Assembly (NCBI GenBank): GCA_973895155.1
Contig: OZ316897.1
Coordinates: 5,456,001-5,520,000 of the forward strand
DNA from: Marsupella aquatica
Lineage: Eukaryota; Marchantiophyta
DNA: 64,000 bases
Reading direction: 5' to 3'
Shown here: one piece after another, positions 52,705 to 63,132 of the stretch
Numbering within the stretch: position 1 is the stretch's first letter
Layout of the letters: each line of letters starts with the position of its first letter
The notes under the pieces: model-generated
The model's input: only the letters and a program-made list of their open reading frames with translations
What the model was told of the DNA's origin: nothing
Database searches by the model: none
Position numbers and translations under genes: made by a program

Positions 52705-53362
52705 TCCCCCGTATGGAGTATCGCAATAATTCCGTCATCCGACAAAAAAGGATCCATTGCCCGGAAAAAGGATCGGGGTAGGGTACAGTCGGGGACGTTC
52801 CATTTAGGGACCTTTTTGTCAAGCAAAGTCGGTTTTAGCCCAGTTGGCAAGTAAATAAAACCAGCGTCAACACCAAAAGGTCTTTGCTTCCCACCCCTCA
52901 CCACTCCTTTCAGCCGGCATCCCAGATTTGATCAGGTCTTTCCCCCACTTTTCGGCATCATTTACCCATTCCGGCTTCTCCTCCTTATTAAACACACTGT
53001 CCACAAGTTCACTGACATTGGTCTCAACGAAACAATGACGAGATGACTTGGCTTCAAAATCCCCAACATCACGTTGGAGCCCAGTGAGAGCCTGAGAATC
53101 CCGTTATGATTGTCCAGCATCTCGAGTCCTTCTGCTTTTCTTTTCTGTACTGGTTGCATCGACTGGGACAATCGATTTCCCAGAATTAACTGGTGTAAGT
53201 GGATCTGGCAAAGCGCCAGTATTTGCTTCTGAAGCTTCTGGGGTAACCTTCGTATCATCTGTGCCATCTACATCTGACTTCTTTTGACCTATGAACATAT
53301 TGCAAAGAATGTGGGATTAGGGCCTTCAAGCAAACACTGATGAAGATTGAAACACAAGAATG

Positions 53363-53377
53363 GCAGCGCCAGGCGCT
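53363..53377. repeat. Palindrome in the exon 3/4 intron, element 3
   Basis: CAGCGCCAGGCGCTA, one base from the consensus, in the intron between exons 3 and 4 as in element 2. Confidence 0.9.
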
Positions 53378-53437
53378 AGCAAACATTTGAAAAAAAGATT
53401 GAAAACTTACGTTTCTTTCCAGATCGCGTGGAGGCAC

Positions 53438-56400
53438 TATGATGCCTAGCCAGGAATCACTCGGCCAGTTAAGTGGGTAAAGCAGGAATGCACCCTAGAA
53501 ACACCTTAGTATAGGGACAAAACAAGGAAAATATAAACAATTAGGGGCGACTATGGAACCCGGGCCGAGGCCGGAGGTAAGGACGCTGGGGGTGAAAACA
53601 AGATTAGGGTTAGGGCGCGCTAAGCATCGGCAGCTAGGAAGGATCAACGGAAGGAAGGACCGGAAGAGGAGAGGGGTAAGGACCGCTCGCGAGGAATAGT
53701 GGCTCATTTGCAAGAACGAACTGGGCAGACGACTACGGGAGGCCAAATGCTGTCAGCTGCTTAGACAAGCACTCGGGGTGGGAACAGATACCAACGATCG
53801 ACTCAAGGAGGGTATGAGCAACGTCAATCAAGCGGCACATTTCTGGGGATGCCTGTTCGAACGGGCAACTGAGTACATCAAGACTTACAAGGACGAAGAA
53901 TCAGAAAGGGTAGCTCGAGAATGACAGGAGCTCACTCGATTGTGGGAGCTGCAGAAGACGGCTTTCTTAGGAGGCGAACTCATCAAGGCCGAGTTCTTGT
54001 GGACTCCTACTTCCAATCAGCTCGACGATCTTCTGTTTTGCGAAGACAGAATCATCGGCATTCGAGAGGCCATCAAGAACTGCAACGACATACACTGGGA
54101 ATTGAAGGGTAGCACGGAAAGGTGGACCCAGGCAACGGTGCTAGGAGAAACCTCCACGGCAGCAGAGATGAAGAGGAAGAGAGCCGTCAACGATGAAGCC
54201 ACCCCGGCAAAAAGAACGAGGTCGGCGGCACCAAAGAAGCCAGCCGAGCAGCAGAGCAGGAGGCAGGGAGAAGCCGAAGAGGAGGAGGTCGATCCCATCA
54301 ATGCCATTCCAACCAGGGATGACACCTGGAAAGGCTGGGCGGCAACCCTACCAGTGGAGGTGCAACTACATTTTGCACGGGAGGAGGATGCATGCTTTAC
54401 GGCCATGCAGACCAAGAAGTACCAAGGCTTCATGGTCGGATCCGGCTTAGAGGCCTTTGTAAGATTACCATGGCTGAAGCCGGAGGTGCCGGATTCAGAC
54501 CTATTAGAATTCGTGGGGTCATGGGAACCCAAGACCAATTGCACGAGGATATATGGGAAGGATTTCTATCTTACTCCCAAGGTGATTGCCGAAGTGTTTG
54601 GCTTGCCGATAGGCAATAAGACCAAGGTTGATACCAGGAAGACCTTGCCTGACAAAGAGTTCTGGTCGTTCCCCGGGCCATCAACGAAGAATGGCTTCTT
54701 CCGGAACACCTGCACCAACCCGCACATAGGAGAGATGATAGACTTCTTGCGGGTGACCATGCATTGTAACTTGCCGAGGGCAAAGATCGGCAAGGCACAT
54801 GTCTATCTGGCAGAGAGGCCAGACCCAAGCCGGGACTACACCGGGTACCTCCTCAACCAATTGAAGAAAATCTTAAAGGAGGAGCAGCAGGTAATCGGCA
54901 TGGGGAGTGTGTTGCGGCTTGGCTATCACATGTCGCTGTTGTGCCGGTATGCCAGAGGTCAGACCTTTGCCCTAGTACTTCCCCTGCAGGTAAGGGTACC
55001 CGAGGAAGCTCCAGCACCGAGGCCGGTAGCAGAGAAGCCTCAACCACCTATTAGCCCTACAATTGAGCAGGTGTTTAGGCCAAGGAAGGAAGACTTGCCA
55101 ATGCAGCAACCAAGCATGCAGAATCTGCTGAAAATGCTGGAGAAGGAAAAGATGATACCGGCACCGGCTTCGGCAGCGGCACCAATACAGGACACGGCCC
55201 CAGAGGTCAACCTAAGCAGACTTAGAAGGGAAAACTCCTTTACCGAAAACAAGGAGAGAATCAGGCCAGAATCCAAGCCGGGTGTTCGAATGTACGTGGG
55301 AGTCTCAAGCTCTGAATCTGAGGCAGAATTGCCTGAAGCTCCTACCGACGAGGAGGAGAGGGAGAAGCCGGAAGTCCAAGAAGTAGAGGAGGCAGTGGAG
55401 GACTGCAGCCATGATAACTCCGGCTATGGGTCGGACCATCACGTTCCAGGAGTAAGGACCTATGGCCGGTTTATCCCCACACTTCCAAGGGTAGTACGAG
55501 GGGACCCCAACCAGCAGAGTAGCCCTGAGTCTCCCCCACCAGATGTTGCTCCCCCGAGCTTTGACGGCATAAAGCAGACGGCACAGGAATTTCAGGAGCG
55601 ACTTAGGGAAGCAGAAAAGGCAGCCCTGGCTAGGGAAAAGGATTTGCCAGGAGGAGATTGGCCGGAGGACATCAGGCCGCTAGCCGAAAAAGGAAGCAAA
55701 ACTCTAGCCATGATTGAAGAGATCCGCAGGACGGCTTGGGAGCAGAGGCCACGATGGTCGATGCCGATCACTTCTACTTACTCCACCTATGCTAAGAATA
55801 GAGCCGTGGAGTATGGTGAGATATGTGGGGAACTTGCGCTCGGCATCTTTGGGGAGGAGTTGGAGGTAGGACCCTTTTTCCATAGGGAGCAGTTGGAGAA
55901 GCACCAATTAGAAGAAGCGGTGGCTTTAGAGAGAAGCAAGAAGGACGAGGTCATCTGGCGGCTTAGGAGGATGAAAGCCGAGATTGAAGATCTAAGGGCG
56001 GCCAAGAAAGCCCAAGATGAACTGCGGATTAAGCGGCATGAGCTGAACATCATGCAGGGGCAGTTGGACACCGCGCAGGCTGATAATCAGATTATCAAGG
56101 ATAAACTGACTCAGACATAGGGAGAATTGGCCGACGCAATCAAGGACAGGGAGAAATGGAAGAAGGAGCTGAGAGACGCAGAGGAAGCCCATATAGCAGT
56201 CAACAACCGGGTCACGGCGGAGACTCAGAGAAGGGAGAGGGCGCTGAAGGAAGAGCTCGAGGTCATCCGCAGAACCCTTGAGCAGAAGGAGGCCGAGTTA
56301 GGGAAATCCTATCAAAGGATTATTGCGCTACAGTAGGAGCTTGCGTCCCTAACGGCCAGCTTCAAGGCCGACCTGCGGGAGAAGGACGCCCAGCTCGACC

Positions 56401-57766
56401 AGACTTATGCCAAGATGAATAACATGGAGTCTGAGGTCGTAGCGGAGCTCGACAAGGAGCTAAGAGCAACCCAGGAGGAGAGGGCTACCACCAAGAAGGA
56501 ATTGGAGGAAGCCCACAGGGAATTGGAGGAAGCCAAAAACAAGCTGGAGGAGGCACGTAAGGACCTGGATGAGACCCAGGAGGAGTTGGAGGAAATCACG
56601 AGGAAGATGGAGAACCTACAGCGGCGGGCCGACAACCAAACAGAGCGGCTGAAGAAACAAGCCGCAATATTTAAATGCTTAGCTGCATCAGGTCCATCTC
56701 CCGTTGGGGCAAACCAGTTACCAGGGGTGGTAATTGCCGAAGGACCAGCCGTGACACACGGCCCGGTGCCGGACGTTGGCGGCAAGGGGAAGGAACCAAC
56801 TATGGAGATAGTGAAGAAGAAGAAGCGGAAACCTTCGGGGCCCGGAGGTTATTCGACCCCTCAAGCCGTACTCAAACCGGCACCAACCTCCGGCATGAAC
56901 ACGGCAATAGATCCCGCTATCACCAAAGGTGGGGATGGCGCGGCCCAAGCCGAACTACTCAGTAATGAGGCCGGTATCCCAGATCCACCTCTTGAGCAGG
57001 CCGGGGAGGCCGTAGCCGAGGCTGAGGCCGTAGCCGAGAATGATTCCCGAGCCGATGCCGAAGCCAAGGGTGGGCCCAGTCAGGCCGATGGAGAGTTGAC
57101 TCAGTCAAGGACAGGTAATCTGTCAGGGAACGAACCAACGGCAGTGGCTGAGGAGGAAGCATTGGGGGCGTCCATTGAGGATCCACCACCGGTGTCATGA
57201 CGGTGCAAGGGCGTCGTTCCTTTTAGGAAGGGCGGACGTGGAGGTAGGAGGCGTGAGTGGGCAGGGCGGGCGCTGATCTCCAAGTTTAGGATTAGGATCA
57301 GGACCAGGAGCGGCCCTGACACTTAGCTTAGTGGGATTGCGGTTCCACTGGTAGGAGCAACACTTGTGCTCCTGCCTTGCTGTACATAGGTAGATCCGGG
57401 CAGATAGATTACTGTTAGGTAGATTAGGCTTATGCTGCAAAGAATTAGGTGGATCCACTACCAGGATAAGTACCTGGGCAGCGGGGACCTCAGGGCCTCT
57501 TCTTTAAGCAAGTTTTTAGTTTGCACCAGCCGGGCTGGGATCAAGTAGTAAGAGAAGCTCTCGGTTAGTCATACAATGACCCTTGTGTATATTCATGTTT
57601 CCTCATGCCTAAGAGCTGAATAGAGTTGGCCTCACGACTTAGTTCGCAGAGCTTGTGTATGAGATGTACTGTTTGTATGGCAAGCGCATGGTATGACTCA
57701 GTCAGAAGGAGTCATTTTGCTATTTGTGTGTCGCATTAACTTGTGTGAAGAGTGCCCACATCAACC
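53438..57766 (+). mobile_element. LTR-like unit B, truncated at its 3' end
   Basis: Starts TATGATGCCTAGCCAGG, collinear with unit A to CCCACATCAAC (57756-57766, equal to 42550-42560), where it meets unit C. The last ~355 bp of unit A are missing. The second base is A rather than G (TA, not TG). No duplication of the left flank (GGCAC) is found at 59695. Confidence 0.75.
53814..57200 (+). pseudogene. Coiled-coil ORF of unit B, three in-frame stops
   Basis: Same protein as 38657-41998 in one unbroken frame apart from TGA at 53922-53924 (Arg in unit A), TAG at 56118-56120 and TAG at 56334-56336. It keeps YGKDFYLTPKVIAEVFGLP, the coiled coil and the KKKRK signal. The C-terminal Ala/Glu repeat region differs in length from unit A, a variable repeat. 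Confidence 0.85.
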
Positions 57767-59329
57767 AACAGAGGAGGCTGTCCTCTCCCTCTGCTCTCCA
57801 CGGGAAGGAGCCTTAGGCTGCTCTGCCTCCGATTCGGGGCTTGAGGCTCCCACATACATTCGCACTCCCGGCTTGTGTTCCAGCCTCCTTCTTTCTTTGG
57901 CTCCGGTAAAGGGGTTTTCCCTCCTGAGTCGGCTTAGGCCGGCCTCTGGGGCAGTGTCCTGTACCGGTGCCATTGCCGTTGCTGGTGCCGTTCTCTCCTT
58001 CTCCAGCATTTTCAGCAGATTCTGCATGCCTGATTGCTGCATCGGCAAGTCTTCTTTCCTTGGCCGAAACACCGGCTCGATCGTAGGACTGGCATGCTGG
58101 TTGGGCTCTTCTGTTGCCGGTCTCTGCTCTGGAACCTCCTCCGGTGCCCTTGCCGATAGGGGAAGTACTGGGGCAAAGATTTGACTTCTGGCATACCGGC
58201 ACAACAACGGCATGTGATAGCCAAGCCGGGACACGCTTCCCATGCCGATCACCTGTTGTTCCTCCTTCAAGATCTTCTTCAGTTGGTTGAGGAGGTACCC
58301 GTTGTAATCCCGGCTTGGGTCTGGCCTTTCTGCCAGGTAGACCTGAGCCTTGCCGATCTCTGCCCTCGGCAAGTTAAAATGCATGGTCACCCGCAAGAAA
58401 TCGATCATCTCTCCGATGTGCGGGTTGGTGCAGGTGTTGCGGAAGAAGCCATTCTTCGTTGATGGTCCTGGGAACGACCGGAACTCCTTGTCAGGTAAGG
58501 TCTTCCTGGTATCAACCTTGGTCTTATTACCCATCGGCAAGCCAAACACCTCGGCAATCACCCGGGGAGTGAGATAGAAATCCTTCCCATACACCCTCGT
58601 GGAATTGGTCTCGGGTTCCCATGATCCCACGAATTCTAATAAGTCTGAGTTCGGCACCTCCGGCTTCAGCCATGGTAATCTTACAAAGGCTTCCAAGCCG
58701 GATCCGGCCATGAAGCCCTGGTACTTCTTGGTCTGCATGGCCGTAAAGCATGCATCCTCCTCCCGTGCAAAATGTAATTGCACTTCCTCTGGTAGGGTCG
58801 CCGCTCAGCCTTTCCAGGTGTCATCCTTTGTTGGAATGGCATTGATGGGATTGACCTCCTCCTCTTCGGCTTCTCCCTGCCTCCTATTCTGCTGCTCTGC
58901 TGGCTTCCTTGGTGCCACCGACCTCATTCTTTTTGCCGGGGTGGCCTCTTCATTGTTGTTTCCTTTCCTCTTCATCTCGGCTACCGTGGATGTTTCTCCT
59001 AGCACAGTTGCCTTTGTCCACCCTTCCGTGCTACCCTTCAACTCCCAGTGCGCGTCGTTGCAGTGGTTGATGGCTTCCCGGATGCCGACGATTCTATCTT
59101 CGCAAAATAGAAGGTCATCGAGCTGATTGGCAGTAGGAGTCCACAAGAACTCGGCCTTGATGAGTTCTCCTCCTAAGAAGGCAGACTTCTGCAGCTCCCA
59201 TAGTCGAGCGAGCTCCTGCCGTTCTCGAGCTGCTCTCTCCGATTCTTCGTCCTCGTAAGTCCCAATGTACTCAGTTGCCCGTTCGAACAGGCATCTCCAA
59301 AAATGTGCCGCTTGATTGACGTTGCTCAT
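57761..59329 (-). pseudogene. Coiled-coil ORF of unit C, N-terminal half with one stop
   Basis: Begins MSNVNQAAHFWRCLF at 59329 and covers the conserved domain (YGKDFYLTPRVIAEVFGLP). TGA at 58805-58807 stands where unit A has Trp after WKG. It runs out at the junction with unit B after PRGEQRERTASSVG. The frame is also open upstream to 59635, through the 5' part that is closed in unit A. Confidence 0.8.
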
Positions 59330-59694
59330 ACCCTCCTTGACTCGATCATTGGTATCTATTCCCACCCAGAGTGCTTGCCTAAGCAGCTGACAGTATTTGG
59401 CCTCCCGTAGTCGTCTGCCCAGTTCGTCCTCTCCTCCTCTGGTCTTCTCCTCTCCTCCTCTCCTCCTCTCCTCTTCCCTCCCGTTGGTCACCCCTAGCCG
59501 CCGACGCTTAGCGCGCCCTAACCCTAATCGTGTTCTCTCCCCCAGCGTCCTTACTTCCGGCCTCGGCCCGGGTTCCATAGTCACCCTTAATTGTTTATAT
59601 TTTCCTTGTCTTGTTACTATACTAAGGTGTTTCAAGGGTACACTCCTGCTTTTACCATGTAAACCAGCCTAGTGATTCCTGGCTAGGCATCATA
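57767..59694 (-). mobile_element. LTR-like unit C, inverted relative to unit B
   Basis: Read on the minus strand it starts TATGATGCCTAGCCAGG at 59694, identical to the first bases of unit B, and matches unit B for about 1.9 kb before stopping at 57767. Units B and C thus form a 6.26-kb structure with long inverted arms (53438 to ~55380 and 57767-59694) and a 2.4-kb centre. Confidence 0.8.
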
Positions 59695-59743
59695 TTGTTC
59701 AACTCGACCAGATAATAACTTTGATAAATCTCCTACAATTGTT

Positions 59744-60277
59744 ATGGAGAATGCATCAAACACTCTAAGGCAAGGGGACGAGGTTGAAATGCTCATTGAT
59801 GGGTGTTGTGTAGCCCTTGGAGTTATTTTCAAGGTAAATCCAAAGGACCGATGTCACAACATATTACTTGGTGAGTCTCGGATCAGTGTGAAAATCACTG
59901 ATGTTATTCATGGTAGTAAGGCTTTACCTTACATACACAATGGGGCTGAAACAATTGAAGAGGCAAAAGACTCATGGGTTCTCTGGGACTTGGCCCATGT
60001 TCATAAAAAAGGTTGGAATGTTGATGAAGGTAGAAAGTCTTCCTCTAAGAAGCAAGGTGATGGCGACGTTTTTATTGAGGAGAGTTGTGTCTCACAGTCT
60101 CCATCAACAAAAACGACCAAAACTCATTCTGATTATTACCAACGGTCCAACTGGATGTCAGGGTTGGTCGAATTATACATTGGTTCAGTACAATCGAGTA
60201 AGGTTGCCACTGGGACTATCACTGTGCCTCAAGCAACGGCGGCTGTTGATGATGAATCCTGGGAGAAGACTATGTAG
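59744..60277 (+). pseudogene. Fragment resembling plant Tnp1/En-Spm-type accessory protein
   Basis: MENASNTLRQGDEVEMLIDGCCVALGVIF, then HNILLGESRISVKITDVIHGSKALPYIHNGAETIEEAKDSWVLWDLAHV. The arrangement G-V-x-F-x-V-x-P...L-G...V-x-I-x-D-V...A-x-L-P...T-I-E-A...W matches the C-terminal domain shared by plant Tnp1-like and related transposon proteins. It starts only 50 bp after unit C and lacks any larger transposase in the window. It may be an exon of a CACTA-like element or an exapted gene. Confidence 0.45.
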
Positions 60278-60285
60278 GGGTTGCT

Positions 60286-60582
60286 GTGAAAGATGTCATG
60301 GAATCGCAATACTTTCCAAGCATTCACAAGCGACTAATTAATTTGGTTCGATGGCGAATTGATCACACAAAACTAGTAGCAACTGGAAAATTTTTGTCAA
60401 ACATTCTGGTGGAAGGTACAGAGAATATGGAGTCAATGGATAGGGATGATCTGAATCCGGATCATGTGGTTGGATCCGCATCCGGATGTCGTCAAAGGCC
60501 ATATAACTTCAACAAGAGGAATCAAGTTGATCCTGTTGAGAAGAAAAGGAGGCTCTTGCAAACCAAGGCTGTGGAAAGGTAA
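60286..60582 (+). pseudogene. Possible continuation exon of the Tnp1-like fragment
   Basis: In the frame before its ATG it reads VAVKDVMESQYFPSIHKRLINLVRWRIDHTKLVATGKFLSNILVEG, then a basic tail RPYNFNKRNQVDPVEKKRRLLQTKAVER. No domain recognised. Same strand and only 8 bp after the previous frame ends, so it is plausibly the same decayed gene. Confidence 0.3.
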
Positions 60583-60599
60583 AAAGGAGCTACAGAGTG

Positions 60600-61763
60600 A
60601 AAGTGATCCATTTTAAAACATTTTAACCTTACTTGAAGCTTATTTAGGTTTATTCATCACCCCTTAATCCATTTTAAGCCTCAAAGGAATGTTATGGAAG
60701 AAAGCTAAGAAGTTTGAGTTTGGAAGGAAGAATCGCTTCGGACAAACAATCGCTTTCAAAGAAATCCGAAAGAAATCGCTCAGAACCGAAGCTGAAGAAT
60801 CGCTTTGGAAGTTGGAAAATCGGTTTAGACTTTCAGCAGCAACTTTGACGGACGATTGCGGATCGGTCCGATGTTGGTTTGAGGAGATATTTGGTGCGTT
60901 GGAAAGCTCTTTCCAAGGGCTATAAGGAGAATTTCAGTTTGGTCCCAAAAGACCAACTTCAGAATAACCCAAACCGATTCTCCAAGGTTTTTCGGCATAT
61001 GTTACTTAAATCGTTTTTTATCTCTTTTCTCACCTCTTGAACCTTTTCATGAGTTAGATAGAGTAGGATATAGAGGGACATAGTTTAGTGTACCTTTAGG
61101 AATTAGATATAGAGTCTTAGTCTTAGTTTACCTTTTAGGACCTTTAGTTTAGATGAGAAAAGTTTTTTAGGCTTCTAAACCTTTTGGCATCTTAAACCTT
61201 TTGAAGGAGCTTTACAAGTGGACTCCCAAGATCATGATTCATTGTCTTTTCTTCAACATTGATTTTTGACCAAGTGTGGGTCTTTTTCTCATGCCAAATT
61301 GGGCTTAGGAGAAAGAATTTAATGGAGAAGACTTGTACCACTTACATTAATTGAATTTCAAACATTTCATGAATCAAACTTAAGTATTCAAGTTTTGATG
61401 TTTGAATTAGTTGTAGGAAATAGATTTGAATGGATAACTAAGGTGTGCCTTTGAAATCTAGTTGAAATGGGAATTGTACCAACCTTCATGACGTAAAACC
61501 GATCACTACTAAGTGTATAAGGAAGTTAGAAGGAAGAGAAAACCTTTCAATCTATTGAGAAGAAGCCAAACCTAAGGAATTTTATTTCAGCACTTGTGAC
61601 ATACTAATCGTTTCAGTATTATATAAGGAAAATAGCAAAGAAATCGCTTGAAGATTTCAAACATCACAAAACCTTGGTAAATCGCTTTGTTTATTCTTTA
61701 CGGGACCGAATCTTGGTATTTAAGGATAAAAGTATATACATTTGTATGATTCCACTTACCACA
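60600..61763 (+). repeat. 5' LTR of the Athila-like element (start approximate)
   Basis: No gene. It ends ACCACA a few bases before the PBS. Repeated AACCTTTT/CTTTTAGGAC words lie at 61080-61210. I could not fix the 5' boundary because no second LTR is in the window. Confidence 0.5.
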
Positions 61764-61772
61764 TATTCTTTT

Positions 61773-61790
61773 TGGCGCCGCTGCCGGGGA
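61773..61790 (+). promoter_or_regulatory. Primer-binding site (TGGCGCCGCTGCCGGGGA)
   Basis: This is the well-known plant gypsy/Athila-type site (TGGCGCCGTTGCCGGGGA form) with one difference, placed just downstream of an LTR end. Confidence 0.85.
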
Positions 61791-62091
61791 ATAAATCAAA
61801 AGCGATTTATGAAGGAGGCCAAGAGAATTGGCCAAAATAAAGATTGAAGAAAGAAAAAACAAAAACAGAACAACAAAGAATTGTTTTGGACGATAAATCG
61901 GCTGAGTGAATTAGCCAAAACAGAGATCAAAGGAAAACAGAGCCCAAGCATTTGGATTGGGCATACAATTGCTTTCAATAAGGAGAGATCAATTTGGCAA
62001 GGGCACAATCTGATTGGAAAATCCAATTTGAAGGAGAAGAGGACTCATTGTTTGAGGGAATCTGATCAATTCCCCTCGAGTAATTGACCTT

Positions 62092-62301
62092 GTGAGTATG
62101 GAGGACTCACCACAGTTTGGCTCACCCTTGACATTTACGGTTATTCATTTCTCAATCAATAATGCCCCCTCTGCCTTAGTCAGATCAATGAGAGAAAAGA
62201 TGGAAAGGGAGATGGAGAAGCAAGAAATTGAGAGGAAGACCAATGTACCAGTTGGTCCAGTCTGTTGGTCAAGTCAATTAAGAGTATTCGATGGCGGATG
62301 A
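62092..62301 (+). pseudogene. Gag-like fragment of the Athila-like element
   Basis: 69 codons, ending in a stop; contains MREKMEREMEKQEIERK, a short charged helix. Position after the PBS suggests the start of ORF1/gag. No diagnostic motif. Confidence 0.3.
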
Positions 62302-62754
62302 ACTGGACTATATTTTAATGTTAGAATAAGAATAGTTAGAATTTTTTGAATTTTTTTTTGAGTTCACCAATGTAGGCTCAGTAGGTCTAGAATATGAAAA
62401 GCTCAAATTATTTAAGAGGAAAGGAACTCTCTCAAAAAGAGGGAAAACTTAACGATTTAAGAGGCTTAAGGGCCAGAATTCAAACTGAGGACGGATTGCT
62501 GAGGTGGCAAATTGTTCACTCATTGAAGATCAACCTTCTGGTGATGAATCAATGGATATAGAGGATGAAGAACCAATTGAGATGATGAAGCTACGAATCG
62601 GGAGACTAACAACTCTGCTTGTTTTATGGAAAGAAAGTTGCATGGAGTGGTGGACAATTTTTGTAGAGCTAATGCTTTAAACACTAGCCTGATTGAGGAG
62701 CTCATGTAGAATTTTTATTGTTCAAAAGAAGACCTCCTCAATGAGATAGAATCA

Positions 62755-63132
62755 ATGAAGACTAAACAAGTTGATGTAGAGCAAGTCAAGATGAACACGG
62801 AGACGGAAAAGAAAAAGCTTGAGAAAAAGCTCAGAGAAGCGATTCAGAGCTCGGTGCTGCCTACCATTCAACAATCGCTTGAGACTTTGACTCAAGCAGT
62901 GGATCAAATTTCGCTTTCAGCAGAAGATCGTCTTCAACTAGCTGCCTTGACCTTTGAAGGATGGGCCAGTGAGGAGAAAAGTTTGAGTCGGATTGCTATT
63001 GCCATCACAAATCAGAAAGCGCTCCCATCTAGACACCCTGAGCCAGCACCGGTTTCTCTCAAGAAGCTTAAACGCTCATTTCACTTGCTCCAATTCCGAA
63101 AGCTCAAGAAGGGATTCCCTCAGCCTTTGTAG
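62755..63132 (+). pseudogene. Coiled-coil gag-like fragment of the Athila-like element
   Basis: 125 codons: KTETEKKKLEKKLREAIQSSV-like helix followed by LETLTQAVDQISLSAEDRLQLAALTFEGW. Helical and charged as in the gag-spacer region of such elements. The frame upstream (62640-62750, ELHGVVDNFCRANALNTSLIEELM) is interrupted by a stop at 62707. Low specificity. Confidence 0.35.

Larger units (their letters stand above)
45933..53437. mobile_element. Element 3: left part of a third ParB/MULE-like transposon copy
   Basis: The left end (GGGGTATTTACATAAGACAGGAAACA) matches the end of element 2 in spacing and core, directly at the break in the 43031-family LTR. The candidate 8-bp target sequence is GGAAATAA (45925-45932); its second copy is not in the window. 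The order is subterminal DNA with palindromes, the conserved extra ORF, methylase exons 5 and 4 and the end of exon 3. It stops at 53437, where the inverted pair 53438-59694 begins. No promoter region or transposase of this copy is present. Confidence 0.82.
48693..53437 (-). pseudogene. Element 3 methylase-like gene, exons 3 (end), 4 and 5, split by an insertion
   Basis: Exon 5 (49271-48693) holds LDWAVGSGSTFVAGDNCGRF and IGLENRKEFVETA, a better SAM-type motif than in element 2 (Gly-Ser-Gly), with a TGA at 48855-48857. Exon 4 is cut into 49446-49568 and 52705-53288 by the 3.1-kb LTR-like insertion inside the HTGEYD codons. It keeps FGVDAGFIYLPTG, the altered DPPY site, and carries a stop near 53103 and a frameshift near 52910. 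Exon 3 survives as 53411-53437 only. The ParB half is not in the window. Confidence 0.85.

Noticed and set aside
53435-53440. CACTA at the left border of unit B suggesting a CACTA transposon end
   Set aside because: The CAC belongs to the interrupted exon of element 3, the other end does not read CACTA, and the protein is not a CACTA transposase.
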